A stretch of 64,000 nt of DNA from Candidatus Lutacidiplasma silvani (GCA_022750295.1 JAKIVZ010000001.1:259651-323650); one strand, 5' to 3'; positions 42,840-53,325 are shown, numbered from the stretch's first letter. Notes: generated from the sequence alone by a model not told the origin. A program made the numbers and translations.

Positions 42840-45800
42840 ATGTCGACCGGAATTTCCGCGCGTACGCCGTTTTCGGCGCGGCGCCGCGGGCTGAGCACTG
42901 TCGTCTCTGCGATCTTGATCGTCGTCGTCCTCGCGATTGTCGGGGTGGGGAGCTACGCGATCCTCGGCGGGTTCGCGAGCCCGACGCCGCTCACATGCCA
43001 GCCGCTGTCCGCGCCGGCGTGCGCCAAATTCCAGAATCTCCACGACATCACGCTGGTCCTGCCGTTCAAGTCGGTCCAGGAAGGCAACTCGGTTCCGTTC
43101 ACCGCCTCGCTCCCGTCGGGGGAGTCGGCGGCCTCCTACACGTTCTACTTCGGGGACGGGGCGAAGCCGGTCGTCTCGAGCGCCCCGGCCGTCGGCCACG
43201 CGTTCCCCAACATCGGCACCTACCTGGTCTACGTGACGGCGAATGTCAAGGGCGTTCTCCACGACAATCTCTACGGCCTGGTGCAGGTCGCGGTCACCGC
43301 CTCGTACTCGTCGGCGACCGAGGGGAGCGTCCCCACGCTCGCCGGCTCGATCGTGTCGAACTCGACCGCCCATGCCGGCACTCCGCAGATCACCGCGGCG
43401 ATCGTGCCCGGGCAGTCGGTCTCGGTATCGGGTTCCTACACGTCGTCCCCCACGAATCCAGCGTTCACCGTCATCCCCCCGAAGATCGTGACGAGCGGGA
43501 CCCTCTCCGACGTCGCCAACGGGAGCGGCTCCGCGTCGGCCACGGCGACGTTCCCGTCGCCGGGCGTCTACAACATCACGTTCGAGGGCGGCGCCATGAG
43601 CGGCTCGACGGTCGTTCCGGTCGACTACAATTGGACGGTGTTCGTCGCGCCGGCCGGCCTGCACCCCGGGATCGCCGGGCTCACCACCGCCCGCGACCCC
43701 CACCCCGGGACGCTCATCGATTACGAGCTCGCTCCCGGTGGCGCGCTTTCGGAGGACCCGGCGATCGATTACGAGACGGTCGGCGCCGAGCCGATCTTCA
43801 ACGTGTACCAGACCCTCATAACGTACAACGGGACCGCGACCGGCCCGAGCCCCGACGACTTCGTCCCCGAACTCGCGACCTGCGTCCCGGGAAGCCCCCA
43901 GTGCCAGGCGCTGTACAAGGGCGACTCTCTCCAGAGCGGCTCGAACTACACCTTTGTGATCCAATCCAACGCCTCGTTCTACGACCCGGCGACCGGGGTC
44001 CACTGGGGGGTCTACCCGACGGATGTCCTCTTCTCGATCATCCGGGCGTTGGGATTCTCCACGTTGCCGTTCCCCGCGGCGAACCCCGGCTGGATCCTCG
44101 GCCAGTCCCTCCTGGGGCCCGGGAACAGTTCGTGGGACTCGATTCACGGGTCGTACAACAACACCCCCGCGAACGTCTCGGCCGCGATGACCCTCAACGA
44201 CAGCGAGTGCCAGTCGATCGGCGCCATGAACAACCCCGCCGACCATGGGTGCATCACGTTCCACGCGGACGCCAAGGGCGAGAACTGGCCTTACTTCCTG
44301 GAACTGATCGCCGACCCGCTCGGGAGCGCGATCGTGCCATGCGGATGGTTCAGCGCCGCGGCGCAGGGCTCCGGGATTCCGTTCTGGACGCGCGGCAATA
44401 TCTCCGGTGCCGGCGACCAACCTTGCGCGTTGCCGGGAACCGATGGACTCGGGCTCTCGTTCAACGCCACCCCCGCGCGAGGCTGGGACCAGTGGGAGCA
44501 GCTGGGGAGCGGGGCGTTCGGCTCGTACCTGGGACACGTCCAGTGGAACATGGTCGGCAGCGGCCCCTACGCGCTCGCCGACTACCAGATCGCCGAGGGG
44601 TACACCCTCAAGGCGAGCCCGAACTACGGCGCGAATCCGTTCTGCACCTGGACGGGCTGCCAGCCGCAGCCGCACACGTACGCCGGAACCGTCGAAGTTA
44701 CATGGGAGACGTCGGCCGAGCCCGGAGAGCAGTCGTACATCGCCGGGACCGCCGACCTGGCGTCGATTCCCTCGACGGACTTTTCGCTCTTCATCCAGCT
44801 GATCGACCTCGGGAAGATCATCGCCGTCAGCGCGCCGACGATCTCGATCGCCTTCGCGCCGTTCGACATGAACTTCGATGTCGGGACTGCGCAGCGGTTC
44901 ACCACGACGACGATCAACGTCCACTCCGACTTCTTCAGCTACCTTGGGATGCGCGAGTTCTTCACGCGGGCGTATCCGTACTCGACGATCGAGAACACGA
45001 TCAACACGAAAGACGGAATTCAACTGTCGTTCAACTACGGCGGGGCGATCCCGCAGTTCATGGCGAACTATTACCCCACGAACATCCCGTGGCCGAACAC
45101 GGACCCGTGCACGAACGTGGCGAACACGAGCTGTCCCGTCTACTGGTGGGACCAGATGCAGAGCCCCACCAGCCCGTACTACGACCCCGAGGTCGCCTCG
45201 TGCACGAGCGCGAACCCGTGCCAGATGCCGATGTTCGGCGAAACCGGGAACCCGACCGGAGATGAGATCAATGCGCTCTGGACGAGCGAGCTTTCGACGC
45301 TCACCAACGGTGCGCTGAAGGTCTCGGTCGTGGACGTCAACTTCGTCACCCTGGTCCAGACCGCCCAGAGCAGTCCGCCGGGCCAGAATCCGTTCACGAT
45401 GTACGGTCTCGGCTGGGCCCCTGACTACCCCGACCCCACCGACTACGTGGTTCCCCTGTACAGCGCGAACTCGACGTACACCTACGGGGACGCCGTGGAG
45501 CAGTCGCTCTACACGCCCCAGTTCACGACGGGGTGCGCCCAGCCGTACGAGAACTACTCGTATTGGGCGAACGCGACGATCGCCCAGGCGTGTCAGGGGG
45601 TCGCCTACAAGTCGATGTTGCGCGCGATGCAGGTCGCCGCCGTGACGCCGGCGGGGCCCCTGCGGGTCCTCCTCTACAATGAGGTCGAGAAGATCGCCTA
45701 CAGCCTCGCGTTGTACACGTACACCGGGCAGAGCAACTTCGTGGACGGGATTGCGTCGTGGCTGAACCCGGCGTCGGTCAACACGAACGTCACGGTGGGC

Positions 45801-45851
45801 ACGGAGGACAATCTGTTCTACGAGCTCTCGGGGAACGACTTCCTTCCCTAG
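42840..45851 (+). CDS. Membrane-anchored family-5 (peptide) solute-binding protein with PKD domain, copy 3
   Basis: A 1,003-aa binding protein more divergent than the pair at 14578/18852 but with the same order of parts. A basic leader ends in RRRG/LSTVVSAIL (residues 14-25), a close match to archaeal pilin-type signal sequences. Then come a membrane helix (about 20-42), a PKD-like domain (TFYFGDG near 105), an Ig-like domain, and a family-5 domain (LAPGGALSEDPAIDYETVG, DYPDPTDYV). No permease genes adjoin it, so it probably shares the dpp/opp transporter at 22627-27898. A long inverted repeat follows at 45866-45898. Confidence 0.87.
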   Translation: MSTGISARTPFSARRRGLSTVVSAILIVVVLAIVGVGSYAILGGFASPTPLTCQPLSAPACAKFQNLHDITLVLPFKSVQEGNSVPFTASLPSGESAASYTFYFGDGAKPVVSSAPAVGHAFPNIGTYLVYVTANVKGVLHDNLYGLVQVAVTASYSSATEGSVPTLAGSIVSNSTAHAGTPQITAAIVPGQSVSVSGSYTSSPTNPAFTVIPPKIVTSGTLSDVANGSGSASATATFPSPGVYNITFEGGAMSGSTVVPVDYNWTVFVAPAGLHPGIAGLTTARDPHPGTLIDYELAPGGALSEDPAIDYETVGAEPIFNVYQTLITYNGTATGPSPDDFVPELATCVPGSPQCQALYKGDSLQSGSNYTFVIQSNASFYDPATGVHWGVYPTDVLFSIIRALGFSTLPFPAANPGWILGQSLLGPGNSSWDSIHGSYNNTPANVSAAMTLNDSECQSIGAMNNPADHGCITFHADAKGENWPYFLELIADPLGSAIVPCGWFSAAAQGSGIPFWTRGNISGAGDQPCALPGTDGLGLSFNATPARGWDQWEQLGSGAFGSYLGHVQWNMVGSGPYALADYQIAEGYTLKASPNYGANPFCTWTGCQPQPHTYAGTVEVTWETSAEPGEQSYIAGTADLASIPSTDFSLFIQLIDLGKIIAVSAPTISIAFAPFDMNFDVGTAQRFTTTTINVHSDFFSYLGMREFFTRAYPYSTIENTINTKDGIQLSFNYGGAIPQFMANYYPTNIPWPNTDPCTNVANTSCPVYWWDQMQSPTSPYYDPEVASCTSANPCQMPMFGETGNPTGDEINALWTSELSTLTNGALKVSVVDVNFVTLVQTAQSSPPGQNPFTMYGLGWAPDYPDPTDYVVPLYSANSTYTYGDAVEQSLYTPQFTTGCAQPYENYSYWANATIAQACQGVAYKSMLRAMQVAAVTPAGPLRVLLYNEVEKIAYSLALYTYTGQSNFVDGIASWLNPASVNTNVTVGTEDNLFYELSGNDFLP

Positions 45852-45865
45852 GCGCCCCCGAACGA

Positions 45866-45898
45866 GCGGCGACCGACGGGATTCCCGACGGTCGCCGC
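45866..45898. terminator. Long inverted repeat before pheS
   Basis: GCGGCGACCG and CGGTCGCCGC form a perfect 10-bp stem, with an A-A mismatch and an inner CGGGA/TCCCG stem, 15 nt after the binding-protein stop. It ends 6 nt before the pheS TATA region, so it may terminate the upstream transcript or insulate pheS. Confidence 0.5.
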
Positions 45899-45904
45899 GC
45901 CGAA

Positions 45905-45915
45905 ACTCTTAATCG
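45905..45915 (+). promoter_or_regulatory. TATA box of pheST
   Basis: ACTCTTAATCG lies 22-32 nt before the pheS ATG at 45937, giving a leaderless mRNA. Confidence 0.55.
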
Positions 45916-45936
45916 ACGGCCCCCGTCCCGCGCCCG

Positions 45937-47469
45937 ATGCCGCCCGACCCGGACGAGCCGGACGAGGCGGTTCCCGCGACCGAGCTCTCGCTCGGCGGAC
46001 CGGAACGGGCGGTCCTGGGGGCGCTCCGGTCCGCCGGCCCCCTCCCCGTCGAGGAGGAGGCGCTCCCGACCCGGACCGACCTCTCGATCGAGGCGGTCCG
46101 CGGGGCGTTGCAGCGACTGCGCTCGAAAGGTCTCGCGAACGTCGAGGAGGAGCACCGCGAGGTCCTCACGCTGACCCCTCGGGGGGTCCGGGCCCAGGCG
46201 ATCGGACTCCCCGAACGGCGGATGCTCCAGATCCTCGGCGGGCATACCGCTCCGATGGGGCCGACCGACCTCGAGGCCGCGGGACTCCCGGCAGAGGAGC
46301 GGTCGGCGGCGATCGGGATCCTCCGACGCCGGGGCTTCCTGGCCGATGGAATCCCGTTCCGCCTCCGTGACGGGCATCCCGACGTGGCGCTCCCGTTCCC
46401 GGAGGAGACCGCGCTCCGCTCCATCCACGACGACCAGGTCGCCCCGGACGACTCGGCGGTGAAGGACCTTCGACGGCGGGGGCTCGTGGAGGTCGGGCAT
46501 CTCACGACCAAACGCTGGACCCCGTCCGACGAGGGCCGGGCCGCCGTCCTCCTGGACGACTCGAAGCTCCTCGGGACCCTCTCGACCGTGTCCCTCCGCG
46601 ACGGCTCGTGGAAAGGACAGGAGTTCCGGCCGTACGACGTGCGGGCGGCGGTACCGTACGTCACGGGAGCCCGCCCGCACCGGTACGCGGCCTGGCTGCG
46701 GGAGTTCGAGGAGATCCTCCTCGGCCTCGGGTTCGAGCAGGGCGAAGGCCCGCTTCTCGAGACGGAATTCTGGGATTGCGATGTCCTGTTCATGCCCCAG
46801 CACCACCCGGCCCGCTCGATCCACGACGTATTCGGGGTCGTGGGAGTCGAGGGGAAGCTCCCTCCGGCGGCGCTCCTCGAGCGAGTCGCCGCGGTCCACG
46901 AGGGACGCGCGCTCCCCGGCGAGGCCGCGCCGATCACGCCGGGGTGGAAGGCGCCGTACGACCCCGAGGTCGCCCGGCATCTCGTCCTCCGGTCGCAGAC
47001 GACGAGCGTGAGCGCCCGGTACCTCGCGAACCATCCGACGCCGCCGTTCCGGATGTTCTGCCTCGACCGGAACTTCCGGGTCGAGTCGGTGGACGCGACG
47101 CACCACATCGACTTCACGCAGTGCGAGGGGATCCTCGGCGGCGAGGGGACGAACCTCCGAGACCTCGTCGGGATCTTCCGTGCCCTCGCCGATGCGATCG
47201 GGATCCGCGACCTCCGGATCCGACCCAGCTACTTCCCGTTCACCGAGCCGTCGGTGGAAGGGTACGTCAAGCACCCCCGCCTCGGGTGGATCGAGGTGTT
47301 CCCCGGTGGGATGTTCCGCCCCGAGGTCCTCCGACCCCTGGGGATCGACGTCCCCGTCGCCGCCTGGGGGATCGGGGTGATGCGGCTCGCGATGGTCTCG
47401 CTCGGCGTCTCCGACATCCGCGAGCTCTTCGAGGACGACCTCGAGCGGCTCACCGGGGGGCCGCGGTAG
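45937..47469 (+). CDS. pheS: Phenylalanyl-tRNA synthetase alpha subunit
   Basis: A 510-aa catalytic subunit charging tRNA-Phe. The N-terminal winged-helix repeats (about 20-220) bind tRNA as in archaeal/eukaryotic PheS. The class II core has motif 1 around HRYAAWLREFEEILLGLGF, motif 2 with FRMFCLDRNFRVESVDATH, and motif 3 with GWGIGVMRLAM-like AAWGIGVMRLAM. Length agrees with archaeal PheS (about 480-520). pheT follows after a single base. Confidence 0.94.
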   Translation: MPPDPDEPDEAVPATELSLGGPERAVLGALRSAGPLPVEEEALPTRTDLSIEAVRGALQRLRSKGLANVEEEHREVLTLTPRGVRAQAIGLPERRMLQILGGHTAPMGPTDLEAAGLPAEERSAAIGILRRRGFLADGIPFRLRDGHPDVALPFPEETALRSIHDDQVAPDDSAVKDLRRRGLVEVGHLTTKRWTPSDEGRAAVLLDDSKLLGTLSTVSLRDGSWKGQEFRPYDVRAAVPYVTGARPHRYAAWLREFEEILLGLGFEQGEGPLLETEFWDCDVLFMPQHHPARSIHDVFGVVGVEGKLPPAALLERVAAVHEGRALPGEAAPITPGWKAPYDPEVARHLVLRSQTTSVSARYLANHPTPPFRMFCLDRNFRVESVDATHHIDFTQCEGILGGEGTNLRDLVGIFRALADAIGIRDLRIRPSYFPFTEPSVEGYVKHPRLGWIEVFPGGMFRPEVLRPLGIDVPVAAWGIGVMRLAMVSLGVSDIRELFEDDLERLTGGPR

Positions 47470-47470
47470 A

Positions 47471-49162
47471 ATGCCCCGCGCGACGATCCCGCGGGCCCGG
47501 CTCGCCAAAGCGTTGGGCCGCGACCTCCCGGACGCCGAGTTGCGCGACCTCCTCTGGTCCACCAAGGCGGAGTTCGACGGGCCCGAGGGCGGGTCGCTCG
47601 TCCTCGAGGCGACCGCCGACCGCCTGGACCTGCTGACCGAGTCGGGGCTCGCCCTCGCGCTCGCGCCCAAGGTCGGGGGGGCGCATGGGCTCGTCCCCAT
47701 CCGGTCGGCCCCGTGGTCCGGCCCCGCGCCGCAGCTCCTCGTCGACCCGTCGGTCGCCGGCGTTCGGCCCGCCATCGCAGGGGCGATCGTGGCGGCCCCC
47801 GAATCCCGCCCGCTCGACGCCGGGCTCCTCGATGAGGCGATCCGGTTCCAGGAGCTCCTCCACGCGACGTATGGGGCCCAGCGGAAGCGCGCGAGCATCG
47901 GGATCTACCCCACCGACCGGTTCCAATTCCCGGTTCGGTACACGACTCGACCCGTCGACGACGTCCGGTTCGTTCCGCTCGACGGGACCGTGGAGGTCGG
48001 CGGAAGGGCGTTCTTGGCGGCTCACCCGCTCGCCGCCCGCTACGGTTCGCTCGGCGTCGCCGGTGAGCGCATGCTGGTCCTCCTCGACCGGGACGATCAG
48101 ATCCTCAGCGTGCCCCCGATTTTGAACAGCCGAGGGGCCGGCGAGGCACGCCCGGGCGACCGAAGCCTGCTTCTCGAGTCGACCGGGGCCACCGTGGCGC
48201 GGGTCCGGGAGATGATCGGGCTCCTCTCGCTCGTGTTCGTGGCCAACGGCTGGAGCGTCGCACCTGTCGAGACCGTGGGGGGCCCGGCGGACCGCGAGGG
48301 CGGCGCCGTCGTGGCGACCCGACGCCTGGAATTGCCGCTCGCGACCCTCGACGCGCTCGCCGGGCGGACGTTCACCACCCCGGAAGCGGAGCACCTCCTC
48401 GCGCAATCCCGGTTGGGCGCCCACCCGATCCCCGGGGGGTTCACGGTGGAGGTTCCGCCGTGGCGGCCCGACCTCCTGACCGCGGTCGACCTCGCCGAAG
48501 ACGTCGTCCTCGCCCGGGGACTCCGGGCCGAGGACGGGGTCGTCCCTCCGAGCCCGACCCGGGGGCGCCGTCGGACCGAATCCGTCTTCCGGAGGGAGGT
48601 CGCCGATCTCCTGCTCGGGCTGGGGTACGCCGAGCTGTACACCCCCGTCCTCGTGGGCGCCGAGGTCGACGCCCTCCTCGCGCCGTCCGGCGCGATCCGG
48701 GTGGCCAACCCGGTCTCCGACCTGTACTCCCACGTGCGGAACCGGCTCCTCCCGTCGTTGCTGACCAGCCTCGCGCACAACGTCCGGCACGCCTACCCCC
48801 AGCGGATGTACGAGGTAGGACCCGTGATCGTCGCCGACCCCGGCTCGGAGACGGGGGGACGGACGTTGGTGCGGGCCGGGATCTTGCTCGCGGGGGAGCG
48901 GTTCGGATTCGCCGACGGGGCCGCGCTCCTCGACTACCTCACCGGGGCGATGGGCGCGGTCGGGGTGCGGGAACCCCTCGAGATCCCCGGGACGATCCGG
49001 GGGCGAGCCGCGCGACTCCGGCTGGCCGGCGAGTCGATCGGCGAGGTCGGCGAGTTGCACCCCTCAGTCCTCACCGAACTTCGGGTCCCGGTCCCGGCGG
49101 TCTGGGCGGAACTCGACCTCTCGGCGCTCTGGCCGCTCGTGCGCCGCGCCGAAGCCGCTTAA
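47471..49162 (+). CDS. pheT: Phenylalanyl-tRNA synthetase beta subunit
   Basis: A 563-aa non-catalytic partner of PheS in the alpha2-beta2 enzyme. It contains the B3/B4 editing domain (about 80-270), the B5 domain (about 290-360: RRLELPLATLDALAGRTFTTPEAE), and a degenerate class II core ending with LRVPVPAVWAELDL. The size is typical of the shorter archaeal beta subunit without the bacterial C-terminal ferredoxin-fold domain. Its TAA stop is part of the TATA box of the next gene. Confidence 0.93.
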   Translation: MPRATIPRARLAKALGRDLPDAELRDLLWSTKAEFDGPEGGSLVLEATADRLDLLTESGLALALAPKVGGAHGLVPIRSAPWSGPAPQLLVDPSVAGVRPAIAGAIVAAPESRPLDAGLLDEAIRFQELLHATYGAQRKRASIGIYPTDRFQFPVRYTTRPVDDVRFVPLDGTVEVGGRAFLAAHPLAARYGSLGVAGERMLVLLDRDDQILSVPPILNSRGAGEARPGDRSLLLESTGATVARVREMIGLLSLVFVANGWSVAPVETVGGPADREGGAVVATRRLELPLATLDALAGRTFTTPEAEHLLAQSRLGAHPIPGGFTVEVPPWRPDLLTAVDLAEDVVLARGLRAEDGVVPPSPTRGRRRTESVFRREVADLLLGLGYAELYTPVLVGAEVDALLAPSGAIRVANPVSDLYSHVRNRLLPSLLTSLAHNVRHAYPQRMYEVGPVIVADPGSETGGRTLVRAGILLAGERFGFADGAALLDYLTGAMGAVGVREPLEIPGTIRGRAARLRLAGESIGEVGELHPSVLTELRVPVPAVWAELDLSALWPLVRRAEAA

Positions 49163-49167
49163 TATCG
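49157..49167 (+). promoter_or_regulatory. TATA box of the mcmA1 operon, overlapping the pheT stop
   Basis: GCTTAATATCG lies 20-30 nt before the ATG at 49187, so the operon has its own leaderless promoter embedded in the end of pheT. Confidence 0.6.
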
Positions 49168-49186
49168 AACCTCGGTCGGAACGCCG

Positions 49187-50863
49187 ATGGCCGCTCGCCG
49201 ACGCGCCGCGACGGGGGCCCGGGCGACGTGGGAGGCGGCCGCCCGCGCTCAGATCGGTCCCAAGGTCGACGCCGGTCCGGTCCCGCTCCTCGTCGGGCCG
49301 CCCGACGACCCCGAGACCGTCGCAACCGACCGGCTCGGGTTCCCCGGGCGGCCCCCGTACACCCGCGGGGTCCAACCCACGATGTACCGGGGGCGGCTCT
49401 GGACGTTCCGGCAGTATTCGGGGTTCGGGAGCGCGCGGGAGACGAACACTCGGTTCCGCTTCCTGCTCGACCGGGGCCAGACCGGGCTCTCGACGGCGTT
49501 CGACCTTCCGACGCAGATCGGCTACGACTCCGACCATCCGAAGGCGAAGGGAGAGGTGGGCCGGGTCGGCGTCGCGATCACGAGCCTCGGGGACATGCGC
49601 CGCCTGTTCCATGAGATCCCGCTCGATCAGGCGACGGTCTCGATGACGATCAACGCGACCGCCCCGATCCTCGTCGCGCTCCTCGTCGCCGTCGGCGAGG
49701 AATCGGGGGTTCCGCGGGCGAAGCTCGGCGGGACGGTCCAGAACGACATCCTGAAGGAGTACATCGCGCGCGGGACGTACATCTACCCGCCCGGCCCGTC
49801 GATCCGGCTGACGACGGACGTCATCGAATTCGCGACCCGCGAGATGCCACAGTGGAACTACATCTCGGTCTCGGGGTACCACATGCGCGAAGCGGGCGCC
49901 ACCGCCGCCCAGGAGGTGGCGTTCACCATCGCGAACGCGATCGCCTATGTCCGGGCCGCCGTCGAGCGCGGTCTCGACCGGGACGAGTTCCTCCCCCGGC
50001 TCTCGTTCTTCTTTTCCTCCGACCGGAACTTCCTCGAGGAGATCGCCAAGTTCCGGGCCGCCCGGCGGCTCTGGGCCCGGGTGGCGAAGGACACGCTGGG
50101 TGCGAAGCAACCGCGGAGCTGGGCGCTCCGGTTCCATACCCAGACCGCCGGTTCGTCGCTCACGGCCCAGCAGCCCGAGCTCAACGTCGTGCGGACGACC
50201 CTCGAGGCGCTCGCCGCCGTTCTCGGGGGGACCCAGTCGCTCCACACGAACGCGCTCGACGAGGCCCAGGGGCTCCCGACCGAGGCGTCGGCCCGTCTCG
50301 CGCTCCGGACCCAGCAGCTCCTCGCCGAGGAGTCGGGGGTCGCGTCGACCATCGACCCGTTGGGCGGGGCGTACGAGATCGAGTACCTGACCGACCGGGT
50401 CGAAACCGAGGCCCAGGCGTACCTCGACCGGATCGAACAGATGGGCGGGGCCCTCGTGGCGGTCGAGAAGGGATTCTTCCAGGCCGAGATCGCCCGCGAG
50501 GCGTACCGGATCGCGAAGGCGCGCGAGGCGAAGGAAGAGCTCGTCGTCGGAGTCAACGCCTTCTCGGAGGGTCACCCCGAGTTCACCCTCTTCCCCGACG
50601 AGGCGACCGGAAAGCGAGGCCGCGGCCTCACGATCTCTCCGGAGCTGGAGCGCACCCAGCGGCGCGACCTCGCCGCCTGGAAGAGCGACCGGGACGCGAA
50701 GAAGACCCGGACCGCCCTCGACGCGCTCCGCCGGGAGACCGAGCGGGGGTCCAACGTCATGCCCCCTCTCCTCGCGGCGGTCCAGGCGGGGGCGACGCTC
50801 GGGGAGGTCGCCGAGCTCTGGCGGGAACTCTTCGGCGAGTATCGCCCGCCCCGCACGTTCTGA
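49187..50863 (+). CDS. mcmA1: Methylmalonyl-CoA mutase large (catalytic) subunit
   Basis: A 558-aa TIM-barrel subunit that, with a separate B12-binding subunit, interconverts methylmalonyl-CoA and succinyl-CoA. Family signatures are [49 protein letters not shown] and a [13 protein letters not shown] segment. [22 protein letters not shown] is the CoA-binding loop. It lacks the C-terminal cobalamin-binding domain (DxHxxG), as in archaeal two-subunit enzymes; the small subunit is not in this window. It leads an operon with the epimerase, enolase and ribosomal protein S2. Confidence 0.94.
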   Translation: MAARRRAATGARATWEAAARAQIGPKVDAGPVPLLVGPPDDPETVATDRLGFPGRPPYTRGVQPTMYRGRLWTFRQYSGFGSARETNTRFRFLLDRGQTGLSTAFDLPTQIGYDSDHPKAKGEVGRVGVAITSLGDMRRLFHEIPLDQATVSMTINATAPILVALLVAVGEESGVPRAKLGGTVQNDILKEYIARGTYIYPPGPSIRLTTDVIEFATREMPQWNYISVSGYHMREAGATAAQEVAFTIANAIAYVRAAVERGLDRDEFLPRLSFFFSSDRNFLEEIAKFRAARRLWARVAKDTLGAKQPRSWALRFHTQTAGSSLTAQQPELNVVRTTLEALAAVLGGTQSLHTNALDEAQGLPTEASARLALRTQQLLAEESGVASTIDPLGGAYEIEYLTDRVETEAQAYLDRIEQMGGALVAVEKGFFQAEIAREAYRIAKAREAKEELVVGVNAFSEGHPEFTLFPDEATGKRGRGLTISPELERTQRRDLAAWKSDRDAKKTRTALDALRRETERGSNVMPPLLAAVQAGATLGEVAELWRELFGEYRPPRTF

Positions 50864-50876
50864 GGAGGGCGGTGGC

Positions 50877-51275
50877 GTGAAGATCGATCACCTCGGAATC
50901 GCCGTCCGAAGCCTCTCCGAAGCGCTCACGCAGTACGAACCGGTCGTCGGCGGACACGGGTCCCCGCCGGAGGCCGTCGAGAGTCAGGGGGTCCGGGTCT
51001 CCTTTCTTGAGTCCGGCGAGAGCCACCTCGAATTCCTCGAGCCGCTCCGTCCCGATTCCGCGGTCGGCAAGTTCCTCGAAAAGCGGGGCGAGGGGATCCA
51101 CCACCTCGCGTTCCGGGTCCCCGACGTCGCCGCAGCGCTCGCCAACGTCCGGGCGCACGGCGGCCGGCTGATCGATGAGGTTCCCCGGGTCGGCGCCCGG
51201 GGTCGGACGGTCGGCTTCGCCCATCCGGCGTCGTTCCGGGGTGTCCTCGTTGAGTTCGTCGGGGCTCCCCGATGA
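50877..51275 (+). CDS. mce: Methylmalonyl-CoA epimerase
   Basis: A 132-aa vicinal-oxygen-chelate enzyme interconverting the two methylmalonyl-CoA epimers. Metal ligands are visible in KIDHLGIAVRSL (His5), HLEFLEPL, the GIHHLAFRV strand and the final LVEFVG (Glu). The start is GTG after an SD-like GGAGG. It lies 13 nt after the mutase, completing the propionyl-CoA branch, and overlaps the enolase start by 4 nt (ATGA). Confidence 0.94.
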   Translation: MKIDHLGIAVRSLSEALTQYEPVVGGHGSPPEAVESQGVRVSFLESGESHLEFLEPLRPDSAVGKFLEKRGEGIHHLAFRVPDVAAALANVRAHGGRLIDEVPRVGARGRTVGFAHPASFRGVLVEFVGAPR

Positions 51276-52489
51276 GCCGGGTCGAGGAGGTCCGGCTGCG
51301 GCTGGTCTACGACAGCCGGGGGAAGGAGACGGTCGAGGCGACGGTCAAGACCGACCGGGGCGTGTTGGGGATCGTGAGCGCGCCGAGCGGCGCGAGCACG
51401 GGCGCCCACGAGGTCCAGGCGTTCCCGCCCGGGGGCGTCGCGGAGGCGCTGCGGGTCGGGACGTCCATCCTCCGACCGAAGCTCGTCGACCGGGACGTCG
51501 AGGATCAGGCGGGGTTTGACCGGACCCTCCACGAGGTCGATGGGACGCCCACCTTCTCCCGGATCGGCGGGAACACGGCGACGGCGTTGTCGGTCGCCCT
51601 CGCGATGGCCCGAGCGAACGAGCAGGGGATCGACCTCGCCCGCTCCCTCGGGGCCCCGGAGCGACCGACCCGCTGGCCGGCGGTCGTCGGCAACACGATG
51701 AACGGCGGTCGTCACGCGATCGGCGGCCCGGATTTCCAGGAGTTCATCGCCTTCGCCCCGGACGCCACCCCCGCCGAAGAGGTCCGGGCCGCCCTCGCGG
51801 TCCACCAGGCGATCGGGGAGGAGATCCACCGTCGGCTTCCGACGCACGCCCTCGGCCGGGGAGACGAAGGGGGATGGGTCGCCCCGATCGGCAACGTCGT
51901 GGCGCTCGAGATCCTCGATGCCGCCTGCGCCCGTGTCCGCGACGCGACCCATCGGAAGGTCTTTCCCGGGCTCGACCTCGCCGCCAGCGAGTTCTTCCGG
52001 GACGGAGCGTACCGGTACCAGGACCGGACCCTCGACCTCGACGGGCAAATCGCCTTCGTGGCGGAGCTCGTGGACGCCCACGGAATCCGCTACCTGGAGG
52101 ACCCGCTCGATGAGGAGGAGTTCGACGGGTTCGCCCGGCTCACCGCCGCCGTCGGGTCGAAGTGCCTGGTGGTCGGCGATGACCTCTACACCACGCGTCG
52201 GGACCGTCTCGCGACGGGGATCGCGAAGCGGTCGTCCAACGCGATCTTGATCAAGGTCAATCAGGTCGGCACCCTGACCGACACGCTCGCGACGGTCGCG
52301 CTGGCCCGCGCGAGCGGGCTCGAGACGGTCGTCTCCCACCGCTCCGGGGACGTTCCCGAGGGGTGGCTCGCCGACCTCGCCGTCGCGTGCGGCTCGGCGG
52401 GGCTGAAATGCGGACTTCTCGGCGGAGAGCGGGTGGCAAAGCTAAATGAACTCCTACGGCTCGGCGCCGCCACCGAGGCCCCACGTTGA
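51272..52489 (+). CDS. eno: Enolase
   Basis: A 405-aa enolase converting 2-phosphoglycerate to phosphoenolpyruvate. Visible family parts are [11 protein letters not shown], the mobile loop [12 protein letters not shown], the metal-binding segments ending in [10 protein letters not shown] and VVGDDLYTT, the lysine segment [14 protein letters not shown] and the SHRSGD loop. Length is near the usual 410-430. Position directly ahead of uS2 is a known archaeal gene order; the stop overlaps a TTG that could start rpsB. Confidence 0.94.
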   Translation: MSRVEEVRLRLVYDSRGKETVEATVKTDRGVLGIVSAPSGASTGAHEVQAFPPGGVAEALRVGTSILRPKLVDRDVEDQAGFDRTLHEVDGTPTFSRIGGNTATALSVALAMARANEQGIDLARSLGAPERPTRWPAVVGNTMNGGRHAIGGPDFQEFIAFAPDATPAEEVRAALAVHQAIGEEIHRRLPTHALGRGDEGGWVAPIGNVVALEILDAACARVRDATHRKVFPGLDLAASEFFRDGAYRYQDRTLDLDGQIAFVAELVDAHGIRYLEDPLDEEEFDGFARLTAAVGSKCLVVGDDLYTTRRDRLATGIAKRSSNAILIKVNQVGTLTDTLATVALARASGLETVVSHRSGDVPEGWLADLAVACGSAGLKCGLLGGERVAKLNELLRLGAATEAPR

Positions 52490-52506
52490 CCCCCGACGAG
52501 GACACG

Positions 52507-53148
52507 ATGGCCGAGCCGCTCCCGCCCACGGAGAGCGACGGCCAGGACACCCGCCCGGGCGAGCTCCTCATCCCGGAGGAGACGTACCTGACGAGCGGCG
52601 TCCACATCGGCACGCAGCAGAAGTCGGCGTCGATGCGCCGGTTCGTCTACAAGGTCCGGTTCGACGGGCTCCACGTCCTCGACATCCGCGAGACCGACCG
52701 GCGCATCCGCCTCGCGGCGAAATTCCTCTCCCGGTATCCGGCGGAGAAGATCCTCTCGGTGAGCCAGCGCCAGTACGGGCAGAAGCCGGTCCGCGTCTTC
52801 GCGAAGACGATCGGGGCCGTCTCGTACAGCGAGCGGTTCGTCCCGGGGTGCCTCACCAATCCGAGCCTGGCCGACTACTTCGAGCCGAAGGTCCTCGTCG
52901 TCACCGACCCCGCCACCGACATGCAGGCGCTCAGCGAGGCGGTCTCGATCGGGATCCCCGTCGTGGGGCTCTGCGACGTCAACAACGAGACCCGCAACGT
53001 CGACCTCGTGATCCCGGCGAACAACAAGGGCCGGGTCGCGCTCGCGACCGTTTACTGGCTCCTGTCCCGGGAAGTGCTCCGGGCCCGCGCCGGCGGCGCC
53101 GACGTGCCGTACCCCGCCACGATCGAGGACTTCCAGGCGAGCCTGTAG
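52507..53148 (+). CDS. rpsB: Small ribosomal subunit protein uS2
   Basis: A 213-aa ribosomal protein of the 30S subunit. Family landmarks are [37 protein letters not shown]-type [30 protein letters not shown] and [25 protein letters not shown]. The ATG at 52507, with GAGG 5 nt upstream, is preferred; a TTG at 52486 that overlaps the enolase stop would add seven residues. It is the last gene of the mcmA1-mce-eno-rpsB unit. Confidence 0.94.
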   Translation: MAEPLPPTESDGQDTRPGELLIPEETYLTSGVHIGTQQKSASMRRFVYKVRFDGLHVLDIRETDRRIRLAAKFLSRYPAEKILSVSQRQYGQKPVRVFAKTIGAVSYSERFVPGCLTNPSLADYFEPKVLVVTDPATDMQALSEAVSIGIPVVGLCDVNNETRNVDLVIPANNKGRVALATVYWLLSREVLRARAGGADVPYPATIEDFQASL

Positions 53149-53316
53149 GTCGGTCCCTCCCCGCCGTCGCGCAGACCGAAGGGTTCGCCCGGCCCTCCGT
53201 GCCCCCGTTCGATTTCGTTGGGGGAGCGGATCGGGAAGAGCCGGGCCTCCCCGGCCCCTTCCGCATGCGCATATACGCACGCACCCCCACGGCCGTCGCC
53301 GCCGGGCTTCCCCCCT

Positions 53317-53325
53317 CCTTAACTC
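53317..53325 (+). promoter_or_regulatory. TATA box of the TrmB-like gene
   Basis: CCTTAACTC lies 21-29 nt before the GTG at 53346, matching the leaderless spacing seen elsewhere. A second candidate, CATATACGC (53270-53278), is further upstream and covers the region just after the alternative ATG at 53265. Confidence 0.45.
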
